Positions 1 to 7,908 of a DNA stretch of 64,000 bases are shown piece after piece. The translations under genes were made by a program, and so were the position numbers. Numbering within the stretch: position 1 is the stretch's first letter; each line of letters begins with the position of its first letter. This DNA comes from Fodinibius sp036381435 (GTDB lineage Bacteria > Bacteroidota > Rhodothermia > Balneolales > Balneolaceae). The notes under the pieces are model-generated. The model was given only the letters and a program-made list of their open reading frames with translations, had not been told where the DNA came from and did not search any database. The stretch covers positions 1 to 64,000 of the forward strand of contig DASVCW010000042.1 of NCBI GenBank assembly GCA_036381435.1, read 5' to 3'.

Positions 1-288
1 TAGGGGTTGTCCCGGTGTTGCTATCAAGGGATAGGCTTGTCCATCAATATGAAGGCGGATGATTTGAGTGGAATCAACGGCTACGGAGACCTCAAATTTT
101 CCATTTTCCGGATTGATGGGAAATTGTACTTTATCCGAATACTTGTAATGAAGAGGTTTTTTGGAAATAAAAATTTCTGCGGATCCTACATAATCTATAT
201 TTCCGGCGATTTGCACTGTTTTGTTAGCACTGCAAGCGGCTGTAAAATATAAGGCAAGACAAATAATACTGATTTTGCAATATTTCAT
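1..288 (-). CDS. Putative lipoprotein, 5' part only (gene runs off the window)
   Basis: The reverse strand is open from an ATG at 288 to the window edge, giving 96 codons without a stop. The product begins with a short signal peptide and the lipobox-like FTAACS, with the lipid-carrying Cys at about residue 19, so it should be a lipoprotein exported across the inner membrane. After that come beta-rich segments ending in LHIDGQAYPLIATPGQPL. This pattern resembles the N-terminal domain (DUF4369-like) that precedes thioredoxin-like TlpA domains in Bacteroidetes, but the diagnostic part lies outside the window, so that is only a suggestion. The forward-strand open frame over the same bases has no such features and is treated as a shadow. 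Confidence 0.7.
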   Translation of the reverse strand, partial: MKYCKISIICLALYFTAACSANKTVQIAGNIDYVGSAEIFISKKPLHYKYSDKVQFPINPENGKFEVSVAVDSTQIIRLHIDGQAYPLIATPGQPL

Positions 289-318
289 TCTTAAGGTAAT
301 TTGAACCAACTTTTAGAG

Positions 319-457
319 GCCTTTGAAAAATCTAGTTGTCATTGTGAATCCCGACTGCTGTCGGGAGCAATCTCCCCTTGACCAAAGAAAGGAGATTGCT
401 TCGTCCCGAACCGTTCGGGACAATGACAGATTCGGGTATGGTTGGTTTTTCAAAGGC
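319..457. repeat. Nested intergenic inverted repeat (REP/MITE-like)
   Basis: The outer arms gcctttgaaaaa (319-330) and tttttcaaaggc (446-457) are complementary. Inside them lie gtcattg/caatgac and ggagattgc-type arms, so the whole can fold into one long hairpin. It lies between the reverse-strand lipoprotein and the forward TPR gene and may work as a bidirectional terminator or be a non-autonomous element. The rest of 289-760 is AT-rich with no gene visible. Confidence 0.7.
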
Positions 458-760
458 TTCTGTTAATATTAAAAATTTCTAATAAATCTACCGGTAAAGT
501 GCATTAGATGCTTTATAAGTCTATTTTAGACCTAATGCGATGGCAAGACTTCATTTTGCGAAAAAAAATTTTGTAACATTTGCCCTTTAGATTACTCTTG
601 TTAATAAACGAATGATAATTTAACCAAAAAAGGGAGAACCTTCTTTGGTAATAATTTAAACAAGATGTTTAATATTCATTCCAAAATCCAAGAGCTGGAA
701 GCTTGGAATAATTATAATTAATAATGTCAACAATATTATTGGCTGCTAAATAGAGGAATC

Positions 761-1483
761 ATGAGTGATCTTTTAGAAAAGCACGAATTGGAAGCTAAAG
801 TTAACCGGTATATAAATGGTGAACTGTCGGCTGACGAAGTGGATGAACTGTGGGCAGATTTGATTCAGGATGAGGACCATCTGGATTACTTAAAAAATAT
901 CGCCAATCTGAAGGCGGTCATCAAACAGAGAAAAGAAAAGGAGAAGAGCCGAAGACAGTGGTATTATGCGGCGGCAGCGGTCATTGCTCTGGTTATAGCG
1001 GTGATGACCTTCATGAATTATTTCGTTCCCGATGGTTTGGGTAAGGTTGAACCGATTAGCCAGATAAAATTAAATTCTTATCGTTCTGTAAACGATATAG
1101 CTCCGGCTTCCGGTGATTCAGAAATCATCAAAAAGGCTGTTATGCTGGCTAATACCGGCAAGGTATTAGAAGCTATAAATCTGCTTCAGGGTGAGTTGGA
1201 AAAGGCTTCCGAGCCTAAATGGATTGCCAAACTTAGCTTGAGTTTGGGTTCTCTTTATTATAACCAGGGTGATTATCCAAAGGCTATAGAGTATTACAGC
1301 AAGGTGATTGCCAATAAGGAACATATTGATGTGCTGATGCTTGAAAAAGCTTATTGGTATCGGGGAAATGCTTATTTCCAGAATGATCAACTGACAAAAG
1401 CACGAGAGAATATTGAAAAAGCCTATAACTTAAATGGCGCCTACCGTCGTGTCACAGAGAGCTATTTGAAAGCAATGTCGTAG
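761..1483 (+). CDS. Membrane protein with TPR repeats, anti-sigma-factor-like
   Basis: The protein has 240 aa and an ATG start with AGAGGA a few bases upstream. Residues 1-65 form a charged cytoplasmic helical region beginning MSDLLEKHELEAKVNRYINGEL. This resembles the N-terminal sigma-binding part of Bacteroidetes anti-sigma factors: helices with a 'xxYxxGELSxxExxxL' pattern and no zinc Cys/His set. One transmembrane helix follows (about 67-89, YYAAAAVIALVIAVMTF). The C-terminal half (about 120-235) carries TPR-like helix pairs, for example LGSLYYNQGDYPKAIEYYSKV and RGNAYFQNDQLTKARENIEKA, which would lie in the periplasm. A sigma-70 family gene (6698) and a periplasmic TPR-CHAT protease (2173) lie within 6 kb, so a role as membrane-bound regulator of that sigma factor is plausible. 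The function itself is inferred. Confidence 0.75.
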   Translation: MSDLLEKHELEAKVNRYINGELSADEVDELWADLIQDEDHLDYLKNIANLKAVIKQRKEKEKSRRQWYYAAAAVIALVIAVMTFMNYFVPDGLGKVEPISQIKLNSYRSVNDIAPASGDSEIIKKAVMLANTGKVLEAINLLQGELEKASEPKWIAKLSLSLGSLYYNQGDYPKAIEYYSKVIANKEHIDVLMLEKAYWYRGNAYFQNDQLTKARENIEKAYNLNGAYRRVTESYLKAMS

Positions 1484-1522
1484 AGGGCACGCAAAGCCGC
1501 GGGGGCGCAAAGGGGGGATGAT

Positions 1523-1650
1523 TTGTCATCCCGAACGCATGTGAGGGATCTCAAACGTTGATACAGACTGTTTCGTTAATTCGAGATCCTGCATTTGTTG
1601 CATTTGTGATCCCTCGTCATTCAGGAAAGCGCTCGATTCTCGGATGACAA
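1523..1650. repeat. Intergenic palindromic repeat, 'GTCATCC...GGATGAC' family
   Basis: The arms ttGTCATCC (1523-1531) and GGATGACaa (1642-1650) bracket about 110 bp containing gggatctcaaa and its partner tgatccctcg. Related copies lie at 1992-2142 and 14331-14470, and a degenerate one near 53560-53660. The short stretch before it (about 1484-1515) is the gcacgcaaagccgcg-type repeat also found around 14286. Confidence 0.75.
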
Positions 1651-1678
1651 GGAGTGTAAATTATTTAAGAAAACTACT

Positions 1679-1960
1679 ATGAAGCGTTATTACGTTTATA
1701 TGATGAGTAATGTTTCTAGAATGCTCTATACGGGAATAACAAATGATCTTGCCCGGCGGGTCGAAGACCATCAGTTAAAACGAAATGATGGTTTTACTAA
1801 ACGCTATAACATTCATCAATTGGTTTATTATGAAGAATTTCAGTATGTAAGGGAAGCTATTGCAAGAGAGAAAGAAATTAAAGGATGGAGACGGGAAAAG
1901 AAGACAGCACTGATAGAAAAAGTAAATCCTAACTGGAAAGATTTAAGCAAAGCTGAATAA
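1679..1960 (+). CDS. GIY-YIG nuclease superfamily protein (UPF0213/YhbQ-like)
   Basis: This 93-aa single-domain protein covers a complete GIY-YIG fold. YYVYMMSN provides the first motif and LYTGIT the second (GIY and YIG positions). The conserved Arg and His are in LARRVEDHQ, and the metal-binding Glu is in AREKEIKGWRREKK. The family cleaves or nicks DNA; the small stand-alone YhbQ-type proteins are thought to act in DNA repair or on mobile DNA, but most have no assigned substrate. The gene sits alone between two palindromic repeats (1523-1650 and 1992-2142), a setting also seen for the DUF559 nuclease genes in this window. Identity as a GIY-YIG protein is secure; the biological role is not known. 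Confidence 0.85.
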   Translation: MKRYYVYMMSNVSRMLYTGITNDLARRVEDHQLKRNDGFTKRYNIHQLVYYEEFQYVREAIAREKEIKGWRREKKTALIEKVNPNWKDLSKAE

Positions 1961-1991
1961 CTTTGTTTCTTTCAAGTTAATCTGGCTCCGT

Positions 1992-2142
1992 CTGCCCTCT
2001 TTGTTATCCCGTCCGCCGCTGGAAAGGGATCTCAAGCGCTGATGTCGTTTATCTCTTCATTTCGAGTCCTGCCTTTTAAAACATTTGAGATTCCTCTTCA
2101 CTCAGAAAAGCACTGAGTTCATCGGAATGACAAAGAGGGCAG
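1992..2142. repeat. Intergenic palindromic repeat, same family as 1523-1650
   Basis: The arms ctgccctctttgttatcccg (1992-2011) and cggaatgacaaagagggcag (2123-2142) are nearly perfect inverse complements. The interior shares gggatctcaa and catttgagattcctc with the copies at 1523 and 14331. It lies between the convergent GIY-YIG and CHAT genes, where it could end transcription from both sides. Confidence 0.8.
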
Positions 2143-2172
2143 GTCTGGCTTCAGCGGGACAGGTAGATTGCC

Positions 2173-5100
2173 CTACCTCTTCCGCCCCTTCATTTTCTTG
2201 AAAAGCACCAAGCCAGCCATCAGCAGAAAATAGAGTGAGAAGCCTCCGGCAATCACTAAATTCATCTCACGGTTGGGGTGGACAATAGGTTTGGCATTGC
2301 CAATAAGCAGATAGGGTCCCCAAAAATGGGGACTCGCATTCTTATTTTCGAGGAAATATAGTTTAGTTGCCCTTATTGCGGCCGCTTTAGATTTCCCTTT
2401 ATTAAGCTGACTGTAAAAATAAACAGCAAAGTCGGCAGCCAGCATATCATTCACCGGCCAGAGATTAAGAACCAGCGAATTAGCTCCCGCATATTGCAAA
2501 GCCCGGCTGATACCCATCACCCCGGTTCCCTGAAGATATGATCCCGAGCCCGACTCACAGGAATTGAGCATAATCATTTCGTTATTTAGCTTCAATTCAA
2601 ACAGTTCATAGGCAAAAATTTGATCCTGATATGCACTGTCGGGGTGTGTGCCGGTCTTGCTCATATAAAAAGTAGAAAACAGCGGATCACGTTCTGATAC
2701 CTTGCTATGAGTAGCTAAATGCAAAATGCGGGCATCAGGCGCAGTGCGTTTAAAGGCCTCTTTGGTAGATTCATTATTAACAAATATACGCTTACCCTCT
2801 AAGTTCGTTAATCTGTTGGCAATAGCACTAACCTCCGCTTTCGCAAAAGGAAGAGGAGTCAGCGGCCGCTTGGTATAATTTTCAAAATTGGAGACTCCGT
2901 AAGCCGCGAAATTTAGTTCATAGTCAGATCCGGCAGGATCTCCGGCTACCGTTTGGTAATCATTCAAAGACGTTAAATAACGCGTCACGTAGCTCTCAAT
3001 TAAATAATCGGTTCCGCCGTAGCTATAGTTGCTAACCGGTTTTTTTAAAGGCAAAATAGCCAGGGGAAGCTGATAAAGGTAGCTGTCCGGAATAACAGTA
3101 ATTTTTTCGATGGGCTCGGGAATATTCTGTAATTCTAAAACATTGGTTATGGCGTAGAGTGAGTTGAGATTCGTTTTATTATTGGCAATTTCCCGGATCG
3201 AACGTTCGAAAAGATTGCGCAGCGTAGAATCCAGCGGAATGATTTCTAAAGAAACTTTAGACCGGAAAATGCGTGCGACATAATATTTATCTTTAAGCTC
3301 AGTGATGTGAAGCACAAGTTCATATGCCGATAGGTTAGTTTGAACTTCATCCACAGAAATGGGAGGCACATCAGCCTGATCGGTAAGCTGTTTATCGAGA
3401 GCATCCTTCTTAAGTTTAAGCCGGCTGATGGTCTGCTGAATTTCAAATCGTTCGTCTGTGGGAGCCGCCAGCAGTTTTTTTCGGGCATTATCCAGTTGAG
3501 CAGTGAGGCGTTTGTATTGAGTAAGCTCTTTTTCATTGAGCATGCTGGCCCGCACTAGGGGACTTTGATACAGCGAGGCATCATTAATGGTTTTAAGGCG
3601 ATCCAGCAATTCTACTGCTTTTTTGGGACGGTCTTCGTCTATATAAATAGAAACAGCGAGTTCAAAGGCATTGAGGTATTCATCTGCCACATGCCAGAAC
3701 CCTGTTTTAAGATCTGCGCTGTTTCTGGCTCGCTCTACCACTTGATCTAAAACAGGCCAGAGAAGTGTAAGCGCTTTTTCCACATAGCCGTTTTGATAAA
3801 GATAATCAGCTTCTACCGTTTTTGCCTTAACAAGATCAACAAAACTTAATTGACTAAGGTCATACTTTTTAAATTTACTAATAAAACGTTTAGCCTGAAA
3901 TTCATTACCTGCTTTTAAATAAACTTGGGCTTTATTTACTAAAGCATCTAAATAACTTGGATTTTTTTGTTTTTTTGTGATGGAAATTATTTGATTATAC
4001 TTTTCTAAAGCTTTAGAAAATTTTCCCTGTTCTTCATAAGTTTTCGCCTGTTCTATTAACAGATAAATGAAATATTCAGAATTATTTCTAGGATCTAATA
4101 TTTTTTCCGCTTTGGTAAAATATTCATGTGCCTTTTTATAATTAGAATCAAATTGCCTGTAGGCGCTTGCAAGTGATATATAAATACTTCCTACCTCTTC
4201 TAAATTTCTTTTTTGCGCAATTTTTTGAGCTTCCGTTAAATAAAGAAGTGCATTCTTTTTATTATTATTTCTTCTATAATAAATGAAGAGATTATTGAGG
4301 ATTTCTAGTTGATGAGAATAGTTGTTCGTTTTTTGGGCTAATTCTAAAGCCTGGAATTGTAAACCCAAATACTGATCATACTTACCCAGTTTATAGTAAG
4401 TGAGCGCCAAATTATTGTATAGAGAAGAAAAGTTGATGCTAATATTTTTTTCTTTCGATTCGGCTAAAACATTCTGATAAACCTTGGCAGCTCGGTTAAG
4501 TTTACCAATACTATAAAGATAAACTCCTTTTAAGGTTTTGATGCTTAGCGTTGCTTTTTCTTTTTTTAAATAGTCAGCTAAAGGAAGGGTAAATCTGCGT
4601 ATAATTTTTAAGCTGCGATTATAATATCCCAGCTTGTACATAGCGTAGTCAAGAAAGCGGTAAATACTTAATTTTGTAAGTGAATAGGGAAATAAGTTAT
4701 TCCTTATCAGGAAAGGATATACAGAGGATATTTGGGATAGTTTACTGGTAGCATAAAGTGCGCGGAAACAGGTGGCAAAATAAAGGGCATTAACTAAACT
4801 TGTTGTATTTGAGGGAGGATTTTGGGGAATCCAGTTTGTCGTGATGGAATTAAGATATTGACGGTTAATAAATTTGCTAGCTTTCCCATGGAAAAGAATT
4901 ATTGAATGCAGGAAGTAATACCGGTTTGTGGGTAATAAATTATCCGTTATTCTTTGTTCTTTGTGGATAGCCTGAACCAAGTTTTTATAGGGAAGTGGAT
5001 CACTTGGTAAAGAATAAGAAGCATAATATTTTTCAAGAAGGGAAGATCTTTTAGCCGGATCATTCTCCGTTAAAAGGTAAGCAATCAACAGGTCGGGCGA

Positions 5101-5403
5101 GCCGTGGGCAAGTGTAGCTTTTTTTAGCTGTGTAGAATAATCAGGGGCAAATTCAGCAAATATTTTATTAATAAGATTATTCACCGGGTAATTTCCGCTG
5201 ACTATTTGCTCAATATATTTTTCGGTGTGAGCATTATTAGCCCCCAGCATAGATAGGGCCCATAAATTTTCTGCTACATTTTCTCCTTCTTCAATCTGAC
5301 TCAGGTAATACCTGGCCTGATATTCCGCTTGCTTTTGGGCTGGCTTGTCAGGTAAAATACCGGCATAAGAAAAAGCCAACAAAAAAAGAACAATTGCCGT
5401 CAT
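2173..5403 (-). CDS. Periplasmic TPR-CHAT caspase-like protease, C-terminally membrane-anchored
   Basis: The protein has 1076 aa from the ATG at 5403, chosen because GGGGGAAATA lies just upstream; an ATG eight codons earlier (5427) falls inside a hairpin. The N-terminus is a signal peptide (MTAIVLFLLAFSYAGI). Residues of about 60-620 form a long helical TPR array, with YSIGKLNRAAKVYQNVL and YNNLALTYYKLGKYDQYL as clear examples. A coiled segment precedes the C-terminal CHAT domain (about 780-1030). The catalytic His is His899 (LHLATHSK) and the catalytic Cys is Cys949 (LNSCESGSG), so the clan CD dyad is intact. A hydrophobic segment (about 1050-1070, LVIAGGFSLYFLLMAGLVLF) followed by KKMKGRKR should anchor the protein in the inner membrane with CHAT outside the cytoplasm. 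CHAT proteases cut a specific partner after activation. The partner here is unknown; the lipoprotein encoded upstream and the TPR membrane protein at 761 are candidates. Confidence 0.9.
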   Translation of the reverse strand: MTAIVLFLLAFSYAGILPDKPAQKQAEYQARYYLSQIEEGENVAENLWALSMLGANNAHTEKYIEQIVSGNYPVNNLINKIFAEFAPDYSTQLKKATLAHGSPDLLIAYLLTENDPAKRSSLLEKYYASYSLPSDPLPYKNLVQAIHKEQRITDNLLPTNRYYFLHSIILFHGKASKFINRQYLNSITTNWIPQNPPSNTTSLVNALYFATCFRALYATSKLSQISSVYPFLIRNNLFPYSLTKLSIYRFLDYAMYKLGYYNRSLKIIRRFTLPLADYLKKEKATLSIKTLKGVYLYSIGKLNRAAKVYQNVLAESKEKNISINFSSLYNNLALTYYKLGKYDQYLGLQFQALELAQKTNNYSHQLEILNNLFIYYRRNNNKKNALLYLTEAQKIAQKRNLEEVGSIYISLASAYRQFDSNYKKAHEYFTKAEKILDPRNNSEYFIYLLIEQAKTYEEQGKFSKALEKYNQIISITKKQKNPSYLDALVNKAQVYLKAGNEFQAKRFISKFKKYDLSQLSFVDLVKAKTVEADYLYQNGYVEKALTLLWPVLDQVVERARNSADLKTGFWHVADEYLNAFELAVSIYIDEDRPKKAVELLDRLKTINDASLYQSPLVRASMLNEKELTQYKRLTAQLDNARKKLLAAPTDERFEIQQTISRLKLKKDALDKQLTDQADVPPISVDEVQTNLSAYELVLHITELKDKYYVARIFRSKVSLEIIPLDSTLRNLFERSIREIANNKTNLNSLYAITNVLELQNIPEPIEKITVIPDSYLYQLPLAILPLKKPVSNYSYGGTDYLIESYVTRYLTSLNDYQTVAGDPAGSDYELNFAAYGVSNFENYTKRPLTPLPFAKAEVSAIANRLTNLEGKRIFVNNESTKEAFKRTAPDARILHLATHSKVSERDPLFSTFYMSKTGTHPDSAYQDQIFAYELFELKLNNEMIMLNSCESGSGSYLQGTGVMGISRALQYAGANSLVLNLWPVNDMLAADFAVYFYSQLNKGKSKAAAIRATKLYFLENKNASPHFWGPYLLIGNAKPIVHPNREMNLVIAGGFSLYFLLMAGLVLFKKMKGRKR

Positions 5404-5427
5404 TATTTCCCCCGTTAAAAAATGCAT

Positions 5428-5460
5428 ATCAGATAGCCGTAAGCTTAACAGCTATCTGAT
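5428..5460 (-). terminator. Intercistronic hairpin between small lipoprotein and CHAT gene
   Basis: The arms atcagatagc (5428-5437) and gctatctgat (5451-5460) are perfect 10-bp inverse repeats, and one more pair of A/T bases outside extends each arm. Read on the reverse strand, the hairpin is followed within a few bases by a run of six T. That fits a partial terminator or attenuator that would lower CHAT expression relative to the upstream lipoprotein gene. Confidence 0.6.
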
Positions 5461-5552
5461 ATTGCATGAAATTCTGACAAGATGCAAGCGGAACCTTTTG
5501 CTCAAAAAAGAAAGGTCGTAGTGATAGTATATAAAAAAAGGTGAGAAAAGAA

Positions 5553-5762
5553 TTACATATTTGTTTCCCAGGTAGGTTCATCAACAATAGGAGACATATC
5601 TTGATCGCTACTCATTCCAGGGTTATCAGGTTGGGGAGGCATAACTAATTCGGCTTTTTGTTCCTGGGGCTGGACAAGGTCAGCACTGGTAACAGCTGCA
5701 CAGCCACTGAATAATGCGATAACAAAAGTAAAGGCTAATAACTTGTGGACTAAAGATTTCAT
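5553..5762 (-). CDS. Small lipoprotein, 69 aa
   Basis: The protein starts MKSLVHKLLAFTFVIALFSGC, a typical lipoprotein signal peptide with lipobox LFSGC, so the mature protein begins at about Cys21 and is only 49 residues long. The mature part is rich in Pro, Asp, Gln and Met (for example QPDNPGMSSDQDMSPIVDEP) and looks unstructured. No known domain is recognised. It lies 150 bp upstream of the CHAT protease on the same strand, separated by a hairpin, and probably shares its promoter. It could be a partner, regulator or substrate of the protease; that is inference from position only. Confidence 0.7.
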   Translation of the reverse strand: MKSLVHKLLAFTFVIALFSGCAAVTSADLVQPQEQKAELVMPPQPDNPGMSSDQDMSPIVDEPTWETNM

Positions 5763-6697
5763 AATGGATATCCCTGGTTTTAATTTATATTAATTTTTTT
5801 ACCTTTTTGAATGCCCAAAAGTGGTTTTAAAGGGCATTTATGCTTATATCGTTATAAAACAAGAATATATTTATAAATAACTGATATTATTAAAGTTAAA
5901 AAATAAAAATGCGATTTTCTATACTTTCAAAATATCATAAATAGTTATACATTAACTTGCGCTCTTATATTACAAATATTTTCCTCAGATAACAAAATTA
6001 ATTTTTAGGAATAATAAAATCGCTTTGTAGATCTTAAAGCTTTTTCAGCAACTGTTGCTTCTCAAATAATTTCGCTGCCATTGTAGGTCGGGCATCCTGC
6101 CCGACAGCTGTACTCGTTGAGCCATTTGCTCTTGACAGGCAGGACGCGGTCTATACATAGATCGAGATCTTTGGCTTTTCAATCCCCCCAACCTACGCTA
6201 AAGCTTCGGCAGGCAAGCCTGCGCCCCCTTCTCCAAGGGGGAATGTAGGTCGGACAGCTTGTCCGACAACTGTAAGTTTAAGCCATTTGTTCTTGGCGGT
6301 AGGATGTGGTCTGACATCCCTTCGGAAAAAACCTTGCAGATCTTTTCTATAAATGGAACCCCACCAGCATGTCCGACAACTGCAAGTGCTATATCATTGT
6401 TCTTGGCGGGGCAGGATAGAGTGTTCAGTAAACAGTTAACAGTAGAAAATTATAATTAACTTGACTTGAATCCCTAAAACCGACAATTTTTCCCGCATCC
6501 CCTACTATGCACAAGGTCGCCGACGCTTCAAAGCTTTAGCGACGTAGCGCTTCGTAGGGCAGGCAGCATTTTACTCTCCGCAGCTTTAGCGTAGGAGGGC
6601 CCGCATCCCGCATTTCGTTCATAACTTCAAAACCGTTTGCATGATTATTTTTTATCATCTATTATAAGTTATAATAGGTACACGGCTTTATAAATCG
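5763..6697. other. Long intergenic region with dispersed hairpin repeats
   Basis: The first 280 bases are very AT-rich and probably hold the promoter of the reverse-strand lipoprotein-CHAT unit. From about 6080 on the region is built of short repeats: tcgggcatcctgcccga (about 6088), the ccccct/aaggggg block (about 6184-6245), tcggacagcttgtccga (about 6250) and the cgctaaagcttcgg/gtagggcaggc block (about 6190 and 6515-6570). A 66-codon open frame at 6259-6459 lies wholly in this repeat material and is not called as a gene. Confidence 0.6.
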
Positions 6698-7300
6698 TTG
6701 GAATCACCCCTAACAAGTTTCTATAATATCTTGGGCTACAAAGTTGAGGATTATTCAGAATTAGTTCACGCCCTTCGCGAAAACAAGAAAGGCAAGGCGA
6801 ATAAGATGCTCAATGAGGTGATGCATCGCCTGCAGGATTATTTAAAAGCGGTTTTAAATGCCACCGAATTTGAAGCCGAGGAATGTACTCAGCAGGTTTT
6901 TATTAATGTCTATGAGCAAATAAAAAAAGGCAATATCAAGGATGAGAAGTACATTTTCCGCTATATGATCCAGGCTTGTCGCCACGAATACTTCAGAATT
7001 TCTGAAGAAAAGAAACGCTACAAATTTTCTATAAAGAATTATCTGAGCGAACACTTGGTAAGTGTACCGGACCAGATTGAAAACCTGGTGGAGGAAGATC
7101 GCCAACGAGCATTAAACGTATGTTTTGATAAACTGCGTGAAGATGAACGAACATTTATCAAATACATCTTTGAAGTTCCGGGTACAACAACGAAGCAGAT
7201 TAGCAGGCAGTTCAATATTTCATCAGGCCATGCCCGGACAAAAAAATCCCGCATTTTGAGTAAGCTTCATGAATGCGCGAAACGAAAACTGAACAGCTGA
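6698..7300 (+). CDS. Sigma-70 family RNA polymerase sigma factor (ECF-like)
   Basis: The protein has 200 aa. Region 2 is recognisable at about 25-95: LQDYLKAVLNATEFEAEECTQQVFINVYEQI corresponds to the core-binding and -10 recognition helices, followed by YIFRYMIQACRHEYFR. Region 4 lies at about 140-195 (FDKLREDERTFIKYIF ... TTKQISRQFNISSGHARTKKSRILSKLHE), a helix-turn-helix for the -35 element. The start is taken as TTG at 6698 because the fold continues upstream of the first in-frame ATG (about residue 37); no good ribosome site is visible, so the start is uncertain. It is transcribed away from the CHAT unit. With the TPR membrane protein at 761 it may form a sigma/anti-sigma pair, though they are not adjacent. 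Confidence 0.8.
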   Translation: MESPLTSFYNILGYKVEDYSELVHALRENKKGKANKMLNEVMHRLQDYLKAVLNATEFEAEECTQQVFINVYEQIKKGNIKDEKYIFRYMIQACRHEYFRISEEKKRYKFSIKNYLSEHLVSVPDQIENLVEEDRQRALNVCFDKLREDERTFIKYIFEVPGTTTKQISRQFNISSGHARTKKSRILSKLHECAKRKLNS

Positions 7301-7529
7301 GCTTTCCGGAAAAAAGCTTAAGAGACATACCCCCTATACCCTATACCCTTACACCTATACACCTTTAACTGAACTTCAACTACCCGATTTTCATTTAAAG
7401 GAGTACGATTAACAAAAACAGCTTTGATCTAGGGCCTGTTAACTAAGAGAGACTTAGGCTTTTCGCATAGGGATCTCTCCGGGAAAAATCCTTTTTGAGG
7501 AAACTGGCCAATCTGTTATAATCTTTTGC

Positions 7530-7880
7530 TTTTAATTTAATGTGAATTCCACCGTAGGTGTGCCTTATGGCAGAGATAAAACTCGCAAATATGGTGTCCC
7601 TACGGGACGCGATTTCTTGACACTATTTATGGACTACCAATATTTGATCCCTAAAGGGATCACTTAAACAAATCTTTTTGAATTATGGGTACGATTTTAA
7701 ACTTTATTTTATGCTTAATCGTCCCATAGGGACGAAATATTGGTAGCAACTAAAAAAGACAAAACAGCACAAATCCCGTAGGGATGCAATATTAAAGATT
7801 CATTTTTGCCTTCTGATCTTATCAGAGCATTTCTTATCTCTGCCATAGGCACACCTATAGTGGAACTCACGTTAAAATTA
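7530..7880. mobile_element. MITE-like element with long terminal inverted repeats
   Basis: The end at 7542-7578 (gtgaattccaccgtaggtgt...) is the inverse complement of 7835-7870 (...cacacctatagtggaactcac) with about three mismatches and one gap. The AT-rich flanks extend the pairing to about 7530 and 7880. The interior holds four short palindromes: gtccctacgggac, atccctaaagggat, gtcccatagggac and atcccgtagggat. No open frame or transposase is present. It fills most of the gap before the TamA-like gene. Confidence 0.75.
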
Positions 7881-7908
7881 CTAATAATTTTATAGTAACT
7901 GTTCTTAC

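Noticed and set aside
7..252. Forward open frame of 81 codons at the window start
   Set aside because: The reverse strand of the same bases encodes a lipoprotein signal and lipobox; the forward frame has no family features.
6259..6459. 66-codon open frame in the gap before the sigma factor
   Set aside because: It consists entirely of dispersed hairpin repeats and has no recognisable protein pattern.
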